Positions 42,951-52,214 of a DNA stretch of 64,000 nt are shown piece by piece (position 1 is the first letter of the stretch; each line of letters begins with the position of its first letter). Made by a program: the position numbers and the translations under genes. The stretch is taken from positions 124,001-188,000 of the forward strand of contig NZ_JBEPSJ010000002.1 of the NCBI RefSeq assembly GCF_040548875.1, given 5' to 3'. The notes beneath the pieces are model-generated. The model worked only from the letters and a program-made list of their open reading frames with translations. It was not told the DNA's origin and did not search any database. Source of the stretch: Conyzicola nivalis_A (GTDB taxonomy: Bacteria; Actinomycetota; Actinomycetes; Actinomycetales; Microbacteriaceae).

Positions 42951-43886
42951 TTACGCGCTGAGGATGCGCGCGCCGTGAACCGGCCCGGTGGCCCGCACGA
43001 CGGTCAGCTGCGCTGCGCTGAGCGCGATCTGCAGCTCGAGTGCGCCGTCGAGGTCGGCGGCGAGGAAGGCGACGGTGGGTCCCGAGCCGGAGATGACTCC
43101 GGCGAGGGCGCCGTTGCGTTCGCCGAGCTCGAGCACGTCGGTCAGACGTGGCTGCAGGTGCAGCGCCGGGGCCTGCAGGTCGTTGTACAGGGTGTCGGCG
43201 AGCATGTGCGGGTCGCCGGCGCGCAGAGCCTGCAGCACGTTGGTGTCGACCGTCGGCGCGACAGAGGCGGGGAAGATGTCCTGGGCGTGACGGTCGCGGT
43301 GACGGTCGAGCTCCTGGTAGACGGCGGGTGTGCTCAGGCCGTAGTCGGCGAGGGCGAGCACCCACTGGAACTGGCCCTTCGCGAGGGCCGGGCTGAGCTG
43401 GTCGCCGCGGCCGGTGCCGATCGCGGTGCCGCCGGTGAGCGCGAAAGGCACGTCGGCGCCCAGCTGGCCGGCGAGTTCGAGCATGCGCTCGCGCGGGAGC
43501 TGCGTGCCCCAGAGGGTGTCGCAGGCGAGCAGGGTGGCCGCGGCGTCGGCAGACCCGCCGCCCATGCCGCCGGTGACGGGAACGTGCTTGTCGATGTGCA
43601 GGTGCACGCCTCCCCGGTAGCCGGTGGTGCGTGCGAGCAGCCTGGCGGCCTTGATCGCGATGTTCGAGGCATCCGTCGGCACTCTGGAGAGGTCGACGGT
43701 GCCGCTCAGCTCCACCGAGAAGTCGTCCGCGGCGGTGGCGCGCACGTCTTCGTACAGCGACACGGCCTGGTACGCGATGGCGACGTCGTGGTAGCCGTCG
43801 TCGAGCAGAGCGCCGACCTTGAGGAAGACGTTGATTTTTCCTGGGGCGCGCGCGTGCACCGCGGTTGGGGAGGCCGTGGTGGTCAT
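42951..43886 (-). CDS. ispE: 4-diphosphocytidyl-2-C-methyl-D-erythritol kinase
   Basis: 311 residues, GHMP kinase. Phosphorylates CDP-methylerythritol in the non-mevalonate isoprenoid pathway. Visible are the N-terminal HARAPGKINVFLKVGALLDDGYHDV, the ATP-binding HVPVTGGMGGGSADAAATLLA, and the C-terminal AGVISGSGPTVAFLA. The gene follows rsmA at a distance of 86 bp; in many bacteria rsmA and ispE are adjacent. Confidence 0.96.
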   Translation of the reverse strand: MTTTASPTAVHARAPGKINVFLKVGALLDDGYHDVAIAYQAVSLYEDVRATAADDFSVELSGTVDLSRVPTDASNIAIKAARLLARTTGYRGGVHLHIDKHVPVTGGMGGGSADAAATLLACDTLWGTQLPRERMLELAGQLGADVPFALTGGTAIGTGRGDQLSPALAKGQFQWVLALADYGLSTPAVYQELDRHRDRHAQDIFPASVAPTVDTNVLQALRAGDPHMLADTLYNDLQAPALHLQPRLTDVLELGERNGALAGVISGSGPTVAFLAADLDGALELQIALSAAQLTVVRATGPVHGARILSA

Positions 43887-43972
43887 GAGTCCAACCTAGT
43901 CGAGCGATTTGGCGACTTCTGACCGCCCTGCGAGCCGGGTATCCTGTGCGTCCGCCGTCGCCGCGGCGAGCG

Positions 43973-44809
43973 CTAGCCGGCGGCGGTGCGCGCGATGGCG
44001 AGGAAGTCGAGGACGGTGAGTTCCTCACCGCGGCTGGTGGGGGCGAGGCCCGCCTGCTCCAGACGGGCGGATGCCACGGTGGAATCGCCGAGCACGACCG
44101 ACAGTGACTGGCGCAGCATCTTGCGGCGCTGCTGGAACGCTGCGTCGATGATGGCGAAGGTCGCGAGCCGCTCCTGCTCGGTGCCGGGAAGCTCGGCGCG
44201 GTCGAAGCCGACCAGGATCGAGTCGACGTTCGGCACCGGCCAGAACACCTGGCGGCTCACCTTGCCGTGGGTGCGCCAGGTGCCGTACCAGGCGGCCTTC
44301 GCGCTCGGGGCGCCGTAGACCTTCGAGCCGGGAGGCGCGGCGAGGCGTTCGCCGACCTCGGCCTGCACCATGACGAGGCCGCGCGAGAGTGACGGGAAGT
44401 GCTCGAGGAAGTGCAGCAGCACGGGCACGGACACGTTGTAGGGCAGGTTGGCGACGAGCACGCTGGGGGCGTCGGGCAGCGCTGTGACCTTCATCGCGTC
44501 TTCGGTGATGACGGTGAGCCTGGCGTCGGGCTGCATCTCGGCGACGGTGATCGGCAGCTGGGCGGCGAGGCGCTTGTCGATCTCGACGGCGACGACGTCG
44601 GCGCCGGTCTCGAGCAGTCCCAGGGTGAGCGAGCCGAGGCCCGGACCGATCTCGACCGCGGTCTCGCCCTTCACCACTCCGGCGACGCGTACGATGCGGC
44701 GCACCGTGTTGGCGTCGATGACGAAGTTCTGGCCGAGTTTCTTGGTGGGCTGGATGTCGAGCAGGGCCGCGAGGTCGCGGATTTCGGCTGGGCCGAGGAG
44801 TGTCGACAC
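43973..44809 (-). CDS. rsmA: 16S rRNA (adenine-1518/1519-N6)-dimethyltransferase
   Basis: 278 residues (KsgA family). Dimethylates two adjacent adenines near the 3' end of 16S rRNA late in 30S assembly. Signatures are KKLGQNFVIDANTVRRIV, the SAM motif AVEIGPGLGSLTLGLLETGADVVAVEID, and catalytic VANLPYNVSVPVLLHFLE (NLPY). The GTG start overlaps the tatD stop by one base (TAGTG). Confidence 0.96.
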   Translation of the reverse strand: MSTLLGPAEIRDLAALLDIQPTKKLGQNFVIDANTVRRIVRVAGVVKGETAVEIGPGLGSLTLGLLETGADVVAVEIDKRLAAQLPITVAEMQPDARLTVITEDAMKVTALPDAPSVLVANLPYNVSVPVLLHFLEHFPSLSRGLVMVQAEVGERLAAPPGSKVYGAPSAKAAWYGTWRTHGKVSRQVFWPVPNVDSILVGFDRAELPGTEQERLATFAIIDAAFQQRRKMLRQSLSVVLGDSTVASARLEQAGLAPTSRGEELTVLDFLAIARTAAG

Positions 44810-45765
44810 TAGGGAGTGCTCTCTGGGTCGTCGTCGAGGTAGGGCAGACGGATCGAGCCGGTCATCGGCGGCATCTCGAACGTCGCGTCGGTGTACGCGT
44901 CGCGGGGAGCCGTGACGGGCTCCGCGTCCCAGAGGCCGTAGACCTCCTCGGTGTTGGAGGTGATCAGCGCGGCGAGCATCGAGACGTCGGTGCCGAGGTG
45001 GGCGGCCATGGCGCGCAGGGTGTGCGGCAGCATGTACGGCGAGTTGAGGCGGCCTCGTGCGGGCTCGGGCGTCAGGTACGGGGCATCCGTCTCGACCAGC
45101 AGAAGGTGACGGGGCGCGACCTCGAGGGCTTCGCGCAGGTCGTGCGCGTTCTTGAACGTGACGGTTCCAGAGAACGAGAGGTACCAGCCGTTCTGCACCG
45201 CGATGCGGGCGAGGTCGGCGTCGCCGCTGAAGCAGTGGAAGACCGTCTTCTCGGGGGCGCCGACGCGCAGCAGCGTCTCGATCACGTCGTGGTGGGCGTC
45301 GCGGTCGTGGATCTGCAGCGCGAGGCTGTGGCGCTTGGCGATCTCGATGTGGGCCTCGAACGAGCGCTGCTGGGCGCCGCGTCCGTCTTCTCCGGTGCGG
45401 AAGTAGTCGAGCCCGGTCTCGCCGATCGCGCGCACGCGTGGGCGGCTGGCGAGTTCGTCGATGACGGCGAGGGCCTCGTCGAGGGTGCCGGCGGCCTCGA
45501 GCCGCGGCGCCTCGTTGGGGTGGATGGCGACGGATGCGAGAACGCGCGGCTCGATCGCCGCGAGCTCGGCCGACCAGATGGACGAGTCGACGTCGGTGCC
45601 GACCTGCACGACCCCGCGCACGCCTACGCTCGACCCCTTGTCGAGGTGGGCGTGATAGTCGAGGACCTCGCTGCCCGGCACCCCGGACGGGTCGAGGTGC
45701 GTGTGGTTGTCGAAGACTCCGACTACGAGTGCCTCGGGCATCGATGCGTACGTCTGGTCAGTCAT
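44809..45765 (-). CDS. tatD: TatD-family metal-dependent hydrolase (DNase)
   Basis: 318 residues. TIM-barrel amidohydrolase-like enzyme with the metal-binding FDNHTHLDPSG near the N-terminus, AIGETGLDYFRTGEDGRGAQQ, HSLALQIHDRDAH, VFHCFSGDADLA and LLVETDAPYLTPEPARG. The ATG at 45763-45765 was selected because AAGGAG lies six bases upstream; a GTG immediately before it is too close. TatD proteins have 3'-5' DNase activity and roles in DNA quality control. Forms metG-tatD-rsmA with minimal spacing. Confidence 0.93.
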   Translation of the reverse strand: MTDQTYASMPEALVVGVFDNHTHLDPSGVPGSEVLDYHAHLDKGSSVGVRGVVQVGTDVDSSIWSAELAAIEPRVLASVAIHPNEAPRLEAAGTLDEALAVIDELASRPRVRAIGETGLDYFRTGEDGRGAQQRSFEAHIEIAKRHSLALQIHDRDAHHDVIETLLRVGAPEKTVFHCFSGDADLARIAVQNGWYLSFSGTVTFKNAHDLREALEVAPRHLLLVETDAPYLTPEPARGRLNSPYMLPHTLRAMAAHLGTDVSMLAALITSNTEEVYGLWDAEPVTAPRDAYTDATFEMPPMTGSIRLPYLDDDPESTP

Positions 45766-45781
45766 CACGCGCTCCTTGTCA

Positions 45782-47371
45782 CTATCCGGCGACCTCGCTC
45801 GGTTCGATGCGAGGGAAGAGGGCTTCGAGGGAGCCGAGTCTGCTGCCGACGGGCAGCTGGCCCCAGTGGCCAGCGTCGACGATGACCTGGTCGGTCAGGT
45901 CGCCGAGACCGGCGGATGCGCCGAGCGCGGTCCACAGTTTGGCGGTCGCGTCGGGGATGACCGGCGACAGCAGCACGGCGAGGGCGCGGAGTCCCTCGGT
46001 GGCCGTGTAGAGCACGGTGCCGAGGCGCTCGCGCGTCTCGTCCTTCTTGGCCAGCACCCAGGGCTCCTGGATGGTGATGTAGCCGTTGAGCTCGTCGACG
46101 ATCGTCCAGATCGCCGCGATGGCCTCGTGGACCGCGAGCTTCTGGATCGAGGCATCCGCGGTCTCTGCCGCGCTCTTCGTGATGGCCTGCACCGCGAGGT
46201 CGTCGGCCGTGTACGCGCCGGGGGCGGGAACGACGCCGTCGTAGTAGCGGTTGACCATGGCGATGACGCGGGACGCCAGGTTGCCGAAGCCGTTCGCGAG
46301 CTCGCTCTGGTAGCGGGCGGCGAGGTCTTCCCAGCTGAATGAGCCGTCCTGGCCGAAGTGGATGGCGCTCATGAAGTAGTAGCGGAACGCGTCGACGCCG
46401 AAGGTGTCGGTGATCTGGCTCGGCGCGATTCCGGTGAGCTTGGACTTCGACATCTTCTCGCCGCCGACGAGCAGCCAGCCGTGGCCGAAGACCTGCTTGG
46501 GCGGCTGGAGTCCGGCGGCCATGAGCATCGCAGGCCAGATGACGGCATGGAAGCGGGCGATGTCCTTGCCGACGAGCTGCGTCGCGGGCCAGCGGCGCTG
46601 GAACTCCTCGTCGTCGACGCCGTAGCCGATGGCGGTGATGTAGTTGAGCAGCGCGTCGAACCACACGTAGAGAACGTGCGAGTCGTCCCACGGGATCTTG
46701 ATGCCCCAGTCGAAACTCGACCGCGAGATCGACAGGTCGGACAGCCCCTGCTTCACGAACTGCAGGATCTCGTTGCGCACGCTCTCCGGCTGGATGAAGT
46801 CGGGGCGCTCCTCGTAGAGGTCGAGCAGGCGCTGCTGGAAGTCGCTCATGCGGAAGAAGTAGTTCTTCTCCTTGAGCACCTCGATGGGGCGGGAGTGGAT
46901 CTTGCAGACGAGCTGGCCGGCGTAGTCGCCGGTCTCGGTCTCCATGAGGTCGTCGAGCTGCTTGTACTCCTCGCAGCCGACGCAGTAGTAGCCCTCGTAC
47001 TCGCCCGAGTAGATGTAGCCGTCGTCGTAGAGCTTCTTGAGGAAGATCGTGACGGCCTCCTCGTGACGCTTGTCCGTCGTGCGGATGAAGTCGTCGTTGC
47101 GGATGTTGATCGTCTCGAGCAGGGGAAGCCAGGCTTCCTCGACGAGCTTGTCGGCCCAGGCCTGCGGGGTGGTGTCGTTGGCGACCGCGGTGCGCAGGAT
47201 CTTCTGGCCGTGCTCGTCGGTGCCGGTCAGCAGCCAGGTGTCGTCGCCGCTCTGGCGGTGCCATCGAGCGAGTACGTCGGCCGCAACTTCGGTGTACGCG
47301 TGGCCGATGTGGGGCACGTCGTTGACATAGAAGATGGGCGTCGCAATGTAAAAGGAATCACCGGCGGCCAT
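45782..47371 (-). CDS. metG: Methionyl-tRNA synthetase
   Basis: 529 residues, class I synthetase of the type without a C-terminal tRNA-binding extension. HIGH-like PHIGHAYTEVAADVLARW is near residue 18, a zinc-type Cys pair occurs in YYCVGCEEY, and the KMSKS loop is GGEKMSKSKLTGIAP. The anticodon-binding helical domain follows (QSELANGFGNLASRV). Start ATG at 47369-47371. Confidence 0.97.
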   Translation of the reverse strand: MAAGDSFYIATPIFYVNDVPHIGHAYTEVAADVLARWHRQSGDDTWLLTGTDEHGQKILRTAVANDTTPQAWADKLVEEAWLPLLETINIRNDDFIRTTDKRHEEAVTIFLKKLYDDGYIYSGEYEGYYCVGCEEYKQLDDLMETETGDYAGQLVCKIHSRPIEVLKEKNYFFRMSDFQQRLLDLYEERPDFIQPESVRNEILQFVKQGLSDLSISRSSFDWGIKIPWDDSHVLYVWFDALLNYITAIGYGVDDEEFQRRWPATQLVGKDIARFHAVIWPAMLMAAGLQPPKQVFGHGWLLVGGEKMSKSKLTGIAPSQITDTFGVDAFRYYFMSAIHFGQDGSFSWEDLAARYQSELANGFGNLASRVIAMVNRYYDGVVPAPGAYTADDLAVQAITKSAAETADASIQKLAVHEAIAAIWTIVDELNGYITIQEPWVLAKKDETRERLGTVLYTATEGLRALAVLLSPVIPDATAKLWTALGASAGLGDLTDQVIVDAGHWGQLPVGSRLGSLEALFPRIEPSEVAG

Positions 47372-47408
47372 GAGTTACATCCTAGGCCGCGCGCCCGAGT
47401 GTTACGGC

Positions 47409-48218
47409 TCAGCGCGCGGCGAGCGCGCCCTCGTACAGGTCGCGCTTGCTGAGACCGGTCTGCTCGGCGACCTCGGAGGCCGCCTCCTTGAGCCGCGAAC
47501 CCTCGGTGACGAGCTTGAGTACCTGCGCGATGCCGGTGGGCAGGTCGGATGTCGCGGGCTGGGCGCCCTCGACGACGATGCAGATCTCGCCGCGGGCTCC
47601 GGGTGCGAAATAGTCGGCCAGCTCGCGGGCGGTGCCGCGTTTGACCTCCTCGTGCAGCTTGGTGAGCTCGCGGCACACCACGACCCGGCGGTCGTCGCCG
47701 AACGCGGTGGCCAGATCGGCGAGCGAGTCGCCGAGCCGGTTGGGGCTCTCGAAGAACACCATGGTGCGCTCCTCGCGCACGAGGGCGGTGAAGTAGGCGA
47801 CGCGGCTCTTGCGCGGCAGGAATCCCTCGAAGCTGAACCGGTCGGTAGGGAGCCCGGAGACCGCGAGGGCGGTGAGCACGGCGCTCGGGCCGGGCAGCGC
47901 GGTGACGGTCACCCCGGCAGCGGCCGCGGCGGCCACGAGCGGGAAGCCGGGGTCGCTGATCGCGGGCATTCCGGCGTCGGATAGCACGAGCACGTCGGTC
48001 GCGCGCGCCAGCTCGGCGATCTCGGCCGCCTTCTCGGTCTCGTTATGTTCGTGCAGCGCGATCAGGCGCGGGCGGTTCTCGATGCCGAGCGCGCGCATCA
48101 GGTGGATCGTGGTGCGCGTGTCTTCGCTGGCGATGATCTCGGCGTTGGTGAGCGCCTCGATGAGTCGCTTCGACGCGTCGCCGAGGTTGCCGATCGGGGT
48201 CGCCGCAAGAATGATCAC
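47409..48218 (-). CDS. rsmI: 16S rRNA (cytidine-1402-2'-O)-methyltransferase
   Basis: 269 residues. Tetrapyrrole-methylase fold enzyme that 2'-O-methylates C1402 in the decoding centre. Blocks are the N-terminal ILAATPIGNLGDASKRLIEAL, IIASEDTRTTIHLMRALG, VLVLSDAGMPAISDPGFPLV, ALPGPSAVLTALAVSGL and FEGFLPRKS. GTG start at 48216-48218. Divergent from the protein O-mannosyltransferase gene with 38 bp between, an arrangement conserved in actinobacteria. Confidence 0.96.
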   Translation of the reverse strand: MIILAATPIGNLGDASKRLIEALTNAEIIASEDTRTTIHLMRALGIENRPRLIALHEHNETEKAAEIAELARATDVLVLSDAGMPAISDPGFPLVAAAAAAGVTVTALPGPSAVLTALAVSGLPTDRFSFEGFLPRKSRVAYFTALVREERTMVFFESPNRLGDSLADLATAFGDDRRVVVCRELTKLHEEVKRGTARELADYFAPGARGEICIVVEGAQPATSDLPTGIAQVLKLVTEGSRLKEAASEVAEQTGLSKRDLYEGALAAR

Positions 48219-48256
48219 GCACCATTCTCGCACTGGCGGGTAAGTACGATTGCGGG

Positions 48257-49912
48257 GTGACAACGCCAGCGCCCGACGACACACGCACGAGCGACACACG
48301 CACGAGCGATTTCGACGCGATCGTCAGCGGCACGGCGGCAGGAGCCCGCTCGACCGGGTCTCGTCTCGACGCGTGGTTCGCCCGGATGATGTCGACCCCG
48401 CTGCGGCGCCGGCTGTACCACTGGGGTGCGCCCGCAATCGTGGTGATCGTGGCATCCGTCACCCGCCTCTGGAATCTGGGGTCGCCGAACACGCTGGTTT
48501 TCGACGAGACCTTCTACGTGAAGGACTCCTGGACGCTCTGGAACCTCGGCTACTCCGCGGCCTGGCCCGCCGAGGCCGACGCGAGCTTCAACGTCGGCAT
48601 CACCGACATCTTCAGCACCGACCCGTCGTTCGTCGTGCACCCGCCGCTCGGCAAGTGGATCATCGGGCTGGGCATGGCGGTCTTCGGCGCAGACTCGAGC
48701 GTCGGCTGGCGCGTCGGCACCGCCGTCGTCGGCATCCTCGCGGTCGTGCTGCTGATGCTCATCGCCAAGAAGCTGTTCGACTCGACCCTGCTGGCCGTGA
48801 TCGCCGGCGGCCTGTTCGCGATCGAGGGCAACGCGATCGTGATGAGCCGGGTCGCCCTGCTCGACAACCACGTGATGTTCTTCGCCCTGCTCGGCTTCGG
48901 CGCCGTGCTGCTCGACCGGGCGTGGGCCGAGCGGCGGCTGAACGGGTGGCTGCGACGGCGGGCGGACGCCGGCCTGAGCACCGACTGGGGGCCGTCGCTG
49001 TGGTGGCGTCCCTGGCTGATGGCCGCGGGCCTGGCGTTCGGCCTCGCCTCGGCGGTCAAGTGGAGCGGCTTCTACTTTCTCGCCGCCTTCGCCGTCTACA
49101 CGCTCGTCGTCGACGCCCTGGCTCGGCGGCGCGCCGGGGTGTTCTTCTGGGGGTCCGGCACGCTGATCCGGCAGGCGCCGGTGAGCTTCCTGCTGACGGT
49201 TCCGATCGCGGCGGCCGCACACCTTGCGAGCTGGGCGACCTGGTTCACGAGCGGCAACGGCTATTACCGCGACTGGGCGCAGATCGCGGGCAACGCCTGG
49301 ACGGGTGCGCTGTCGTGGGTCCCGCTCTCGGTGCAGAGCTGGTGGCACTACCAGTCGACGATCTACGCGTACCACGTGGGCGAGATGCGTCCCCACAGCT
49401 ACCAGGCCAACCCGCTGACCTGGCTGTTCATGGTGCGGCCGACGAGCATGTACTTCGAGTCGTCGGCCCTGGGCGAGAACGGCTGCGCCGCGACGGCGTG
49501 CGGCGCCTCGATAACCGGACTCGCCAACCCGCTCATCTGGTGGGCGGCGACCGCGGCGATCCTCTACCTCGTCTACCGCCTCGTGCGGTTGCGCGAGTGG
49601 CGCGTCGGTCTCATCCTGATGGGCATGGTCGCGGGCTACCTGCCGTGGCTGATGTACCTGAACCGCACCGTCTTCCAGTTCTACACGATCGCCTTCGAGC
49701 CATACATGCTGCTCGGCCTGACGTTCGTGATCGGGCTGATCCTGGGGTCGAGGACCGACCCGACGTGGCGACGCACTCAGGGCATCCGGGTCGTGGCGAT
49801 CTTCGTCGGGGCAGCGGTGCTGCTCAGCGTCTTCTTCTGGCCGTTGTGGACGGGCATGCAGCTCGACATGCGTTGGATCGCCGCCCACTGGTGGCTGCCG
49901 ACCTGGCGCTGA
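48257..49912 (+). CDS. pmt: Protein O-mannosyltransferase (GT39, Pmt)
   Basis: 551 residues. Transfers mannose from polyprenyl-phosphate-mannose to exported proteins outside the membrane. About 10-11 helices. The first loop has VFDETFYVKDSW, containing the essential Asp-Glu, then VHPPLGKWIIGLG and the MSRVALLDNHVMFFALLG signature. The middle contains KWSGFYFLAAF and a large loop around SWWHYQSTIYAYHVG. The C-terminus has FYTIAFEPYMLLGLTFV. Residues about 9-18 are a short tandem DTRTS repeat from duplicated ACACGCACGAGCG. GTG start. Confidence 0.94.
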   Translation: MTTPAPDDTRTSDTRTSDFDAIVSGTAAGARSTGSRLDAWFARMMSTPLRRRLYHWGAPAIVVIVASVTRLWNLGSPNTLVFDETFYVKDSWTLWNLGYSAAWPAEADASFNVGITDIFSTDPSFVVHPPLGKWIIGLGMAVFGADSSVGWRVGTAVVGILAVVLLMLIAKKLFDSTLLAVIAGGLFAIEGNAIVMSRVALLDNHVMFFALLGFGAVLLDRAWAERRLNGWLRRRADAGLSTDWGPSLWWRPWLMAAGLAFGLASAVKWSGFYFLAAFAVYTLVVDALARRRAGVFFWGSGTLIRQAPVSFLLTVPIAAAAHLASWATWFTSGNGYYRDWAQIAGNAWTGALSWVPLSVQSWWHYQSTIYAYHVGEMRPHSYQANPLTWLFMVRPTSMYFESSALGENGCAATACGASITGLANPLIWWAATAAILYLVYRLVRLREWRVGLILMGMVAGYLPWLMYLNRTVFQFYTIAFEPYMLLGLTFVIGLILGSRTDPTWRRTQGIRVVAIFVGAAVLLSVFFWPLWTGMQLDMRWIAAHWWLPTWR

Positions 49913-50046
49913 CACCCGCACTGGGGGTGACCCAATCGGCTACAGACAGTAGCGGATGCCGCGTGCTGAGGGAGACTGGATGAGGCCTGTCGACGCGCCA
50001 TCGGTCGTGATGCCGGCGCGTGCGCCCGGCGGGTAAGGGGATAGTC

Positions 50047-52104
50047 GTGGGTCGCATATCCGCTCGCGCTCGGACCGGCTCCGCCGCCCTCGCTCTGACG
50101 CTGGTCGTCGTCACTCTCGTGTCCCTCGGCTTCGGGGCGACAGCGGCGAGCGCGGCCCCGCTGCCGCCAGAGATCACGAGCCCGACCGAGGGTTCATACG
50201 TCACCCCGGCCGAGCTCGTCACCGTCACGGGTGTCGGCGCCACCCCGGGCTACGGGGTCGAGGTGCTCGTCGACGGCGGCTTCGGCTGCTCCACCGAGTC
50301 GCTCGACGACGGAGCCTGGTCGTGCGCGACGGAGGCCGGCCTCGCCGAAGGTGCGCACACCGTCGTCGCACGGCAGACGGTCGACGAGGAGCTCACCGGC
50401 ACGCTCGTGAACTACACGATCGGCGTCGCGCCGGAACCTCCCGTCGAAGAGCCCGTCGATCCGCCCGTCGTGATCCCCGCCGAGCCGCCCGTCGAGGCGC
50501 CGGCCGAGACACCGGTCGAGGCGCCGGCCCCGCCGCCCGTGGTCGAGCCCGTCGAGACCCCGGTGGCCGTTCCCGACGCCCCCGTCGTGCCCCCGGCCCC
50601 GAGCGCCGCGCCCCTTCCCGCCCCGGCAGCGACGCCTGCTTCAGCGCCAGCCACAGCGCCCGCCGTCACGCCGCCGTCGACCCTCACCCCGATCACGATC
50701 CGCGCGCCCCTCGTCTGGATCCTCACCGTCGACGGCATCACCGGCCCGGTGCGGCCCGGCCAGTCGGTGACGCTGAGCAGCAGCGGGCTGCCGGCCGGCA
50801 GCGTCGTCACGGCAGAGCTCCACTCGACCCCGATCGCACTCGGATCGACGACGGTCGCCGCCGACGGAACCTTCCTGCTCACCGCGACCATCCCGCTCAC
50901 CGTCGAGGCGGGCGATCATCACTTCGTCGTCGCGGTGACCGAGCCGGGCGAGGCCGCATCGGTCACCGAGACAGCCGTGACGATCGATGCCGTCGACGAG
51001 ACCGTCGCCGCCTCGGCCGGGCCTGCGACGACGGATGCAACGCAGGCCGCGACCTCCAGGGCGCTGACCGGCGGCGGCAGCCCAGCCGTCGACCGCGACG
51101 AGCCGGGCGCGCCGAACTCGCTGACCACCTCGCTCGCCCCGGCCTGGGAGGTGCTGTCGAGTCCCGTCGCGATCGGGTCGTCCGTCATCGCCGGTTTCGC
51201 CTTCCTGCTGCTCGTGGCGTTCCCCTCCGAGCTTCTGGGCTCGGTGATCCAGCGCCGCTACCGGCTCGTGCACCGCGCGGGCCGGATCATCCCGCCCGGC
51301 GTCGGCGCGTGGTTCTCACGCCGGCCGGTGCTCTCGGGCGTGGGTCTGATCGCGGTGGCCACGGGCCTCACGGGGTTCTCGGATCCCAGGTTCGGCGCGG
51401 ACGCCGCATCCGCCCGCCTGCTGATCGCCTGTTTTCTCGCGGCCCTGATCGTCAGCTACGGAACCTACGCTCTGCTCGGCTGGTTCCTGAACCGCCGCTG
51501 GTCGCTGCCGACGTCGCTCAACCTCCGGCCGTTCACCCTCCTGATCACGGTGGCCGGCATCGTGCTCTCGCGAGTGCTCGACTTCTCGCCTGGATTCCTG
51601 TTCGGGCTCATGCTCGGGCTGACCTTTCCGGCGGCGACGCCGCACGCGCTGCGGTCGCACGCGCGTCTGCTGCGCTCCTGCCTCATCGTCACGATGGCGG
51701 TGACGTCGTGGTTCGCGTACAGCGGGCTGGTCGCGGTCACCGGCGGCGCCCCCACCGATTTCGGCACCGCCCTGCTCCAGGACACCCTCGCGGCCCTCTC
51801 GACGGAGGGCCTCACCGGCATGCTCGTCGCGATGCTGCCGTTCCTCTACCTCGACGGGCGCGAGATCTGGCAGCACTCGAAGCGTTCGTGGGCGGCGACG
51901 TACGCGGCGATCGTTCTCGTGTTCTTCCTCGTCGTCGCGCCGAAGCCCGACAGCTGGGCCGACCTCGGCGACAAGTACGGCGCCTGGGCGCTCGGCCTCG
52001 GCGCATACGCGGGCGTCGCCCTCGCCGTGTACTACGCGCTGCACCGCTCGGAGCTGCGCGCCGCGGCGCGGATGGCCGCAGCCGTCGAGCTGCAGGACGC
52101 CTGA
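50047..52104 (+). CDS. Large secreted/polytopic protein with Ig-like, proline-rich and multi-helix regions
   Basis: About 685 residues from the GTG at 50047, preceded by AAGGGG at 50035-50040; an upstream GTG at 50020 is less well placed. A signal peptide (ALALTLVVVTLVSLGFGATAASA) precedes an Ig-like domain (ITSPTEGSYVTPAELVTVTG). A Pro/Glu/Val-rich linker of about 90 residues with repeating PPVEEPV/ETPVEAP units follows, then a second Ig-like domain (GPVRPGQSVTLSSSGLPAGS). Beyond residue about 370 there are seven to eight membrane helices. The extracellular part could span the cell wall while the C-terminal half sits in the membrane. No family was recognised for the membrane part. Confidence 0.78.
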   Translation: MGRISARARTGSAALALTLVVVTLVSLGFGATAASAAPLPPEITSPTEGSYVTPAELVTVTGVGATPGYGVEVLVDGGFGCSTESLDDGAWSCATEAGLAEGAHTVVARQTVDEELTGTLVNYTIGVAPEPPVEEPVDPPVVIPAEPPVEAPAETPVEAPAPPPVVEPVETPVAVPDAPVVPPAPSAAPLPAPAATPASAPATAPAVTPPSTLTPITIRAPLVWILTVDGITGPVRPGQSVTLSSSGLPAGSVVTAELHSTPIALGSTTVAADGTFLLTATIPLTVEAGDHHFVVAVTEPGEAASVTETAVTIDAVDETVAASAGPATTDATQAATSRALTGGGSPAVDRDEPGAPNSLTTSLAPAWEVLSSPVAIGSSVIAGFAFLLLVAFPSELLGSVIQRRYRLVHRAGRIIPPGVGAWFSRRPVLSGVGLIAVATGLTGFSDPRFGADAASARLLIACFLAALIVSYGTYALLGWFLNRRWSLPTSLNLRPFTLLITVAGIVLSRVLDFSPGFLFGLMLGLTFPAATPHALRSHARLLRSCLIVTMAVTSWFAYSGLVAVTGGAPTDFGTALLQDTLAALSTEGLTGMLVAMLPFLYLDGREIWQHSKRSWAATYAAIVLVFFLVVAPKPDSWADLGDKYGAWALGLGAYAGVALAVYYALHRSELRAAARMAAAVELQDA

Positions 52105-52115
52105 GCCGCACCGGA

Positions 52116-52165
52116 TTGCGCCGATTGGGGCGGCTTCAGTATTCCTCAGCCCCAGACGGCGAAGA
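52116..52165. repeat. Palindromic intergenic element, TGCGCC/GGGGC family, copy 3
   Basis: TTGCGCCGATTGGGGC (52116-52131) and GCCCCAGACGGCGAA (52149-52163) pair imperfectly. It lies in the 110-bp convergent gap 52105-52214, which is otherwise empty. Confidence 0.65.
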
Positions 52166-52214
52166 TCGTCGGGCGGATGGCGCGGCCCCGGTCGGCCGTA
52201 GCGCGACCGGCGGA

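Noticed and set aside
43887..43972. Small gene between rsmA and ispE
   Set aside because: The 86-bp gap has no start with ribosome-binding site and no conserved reading frame.
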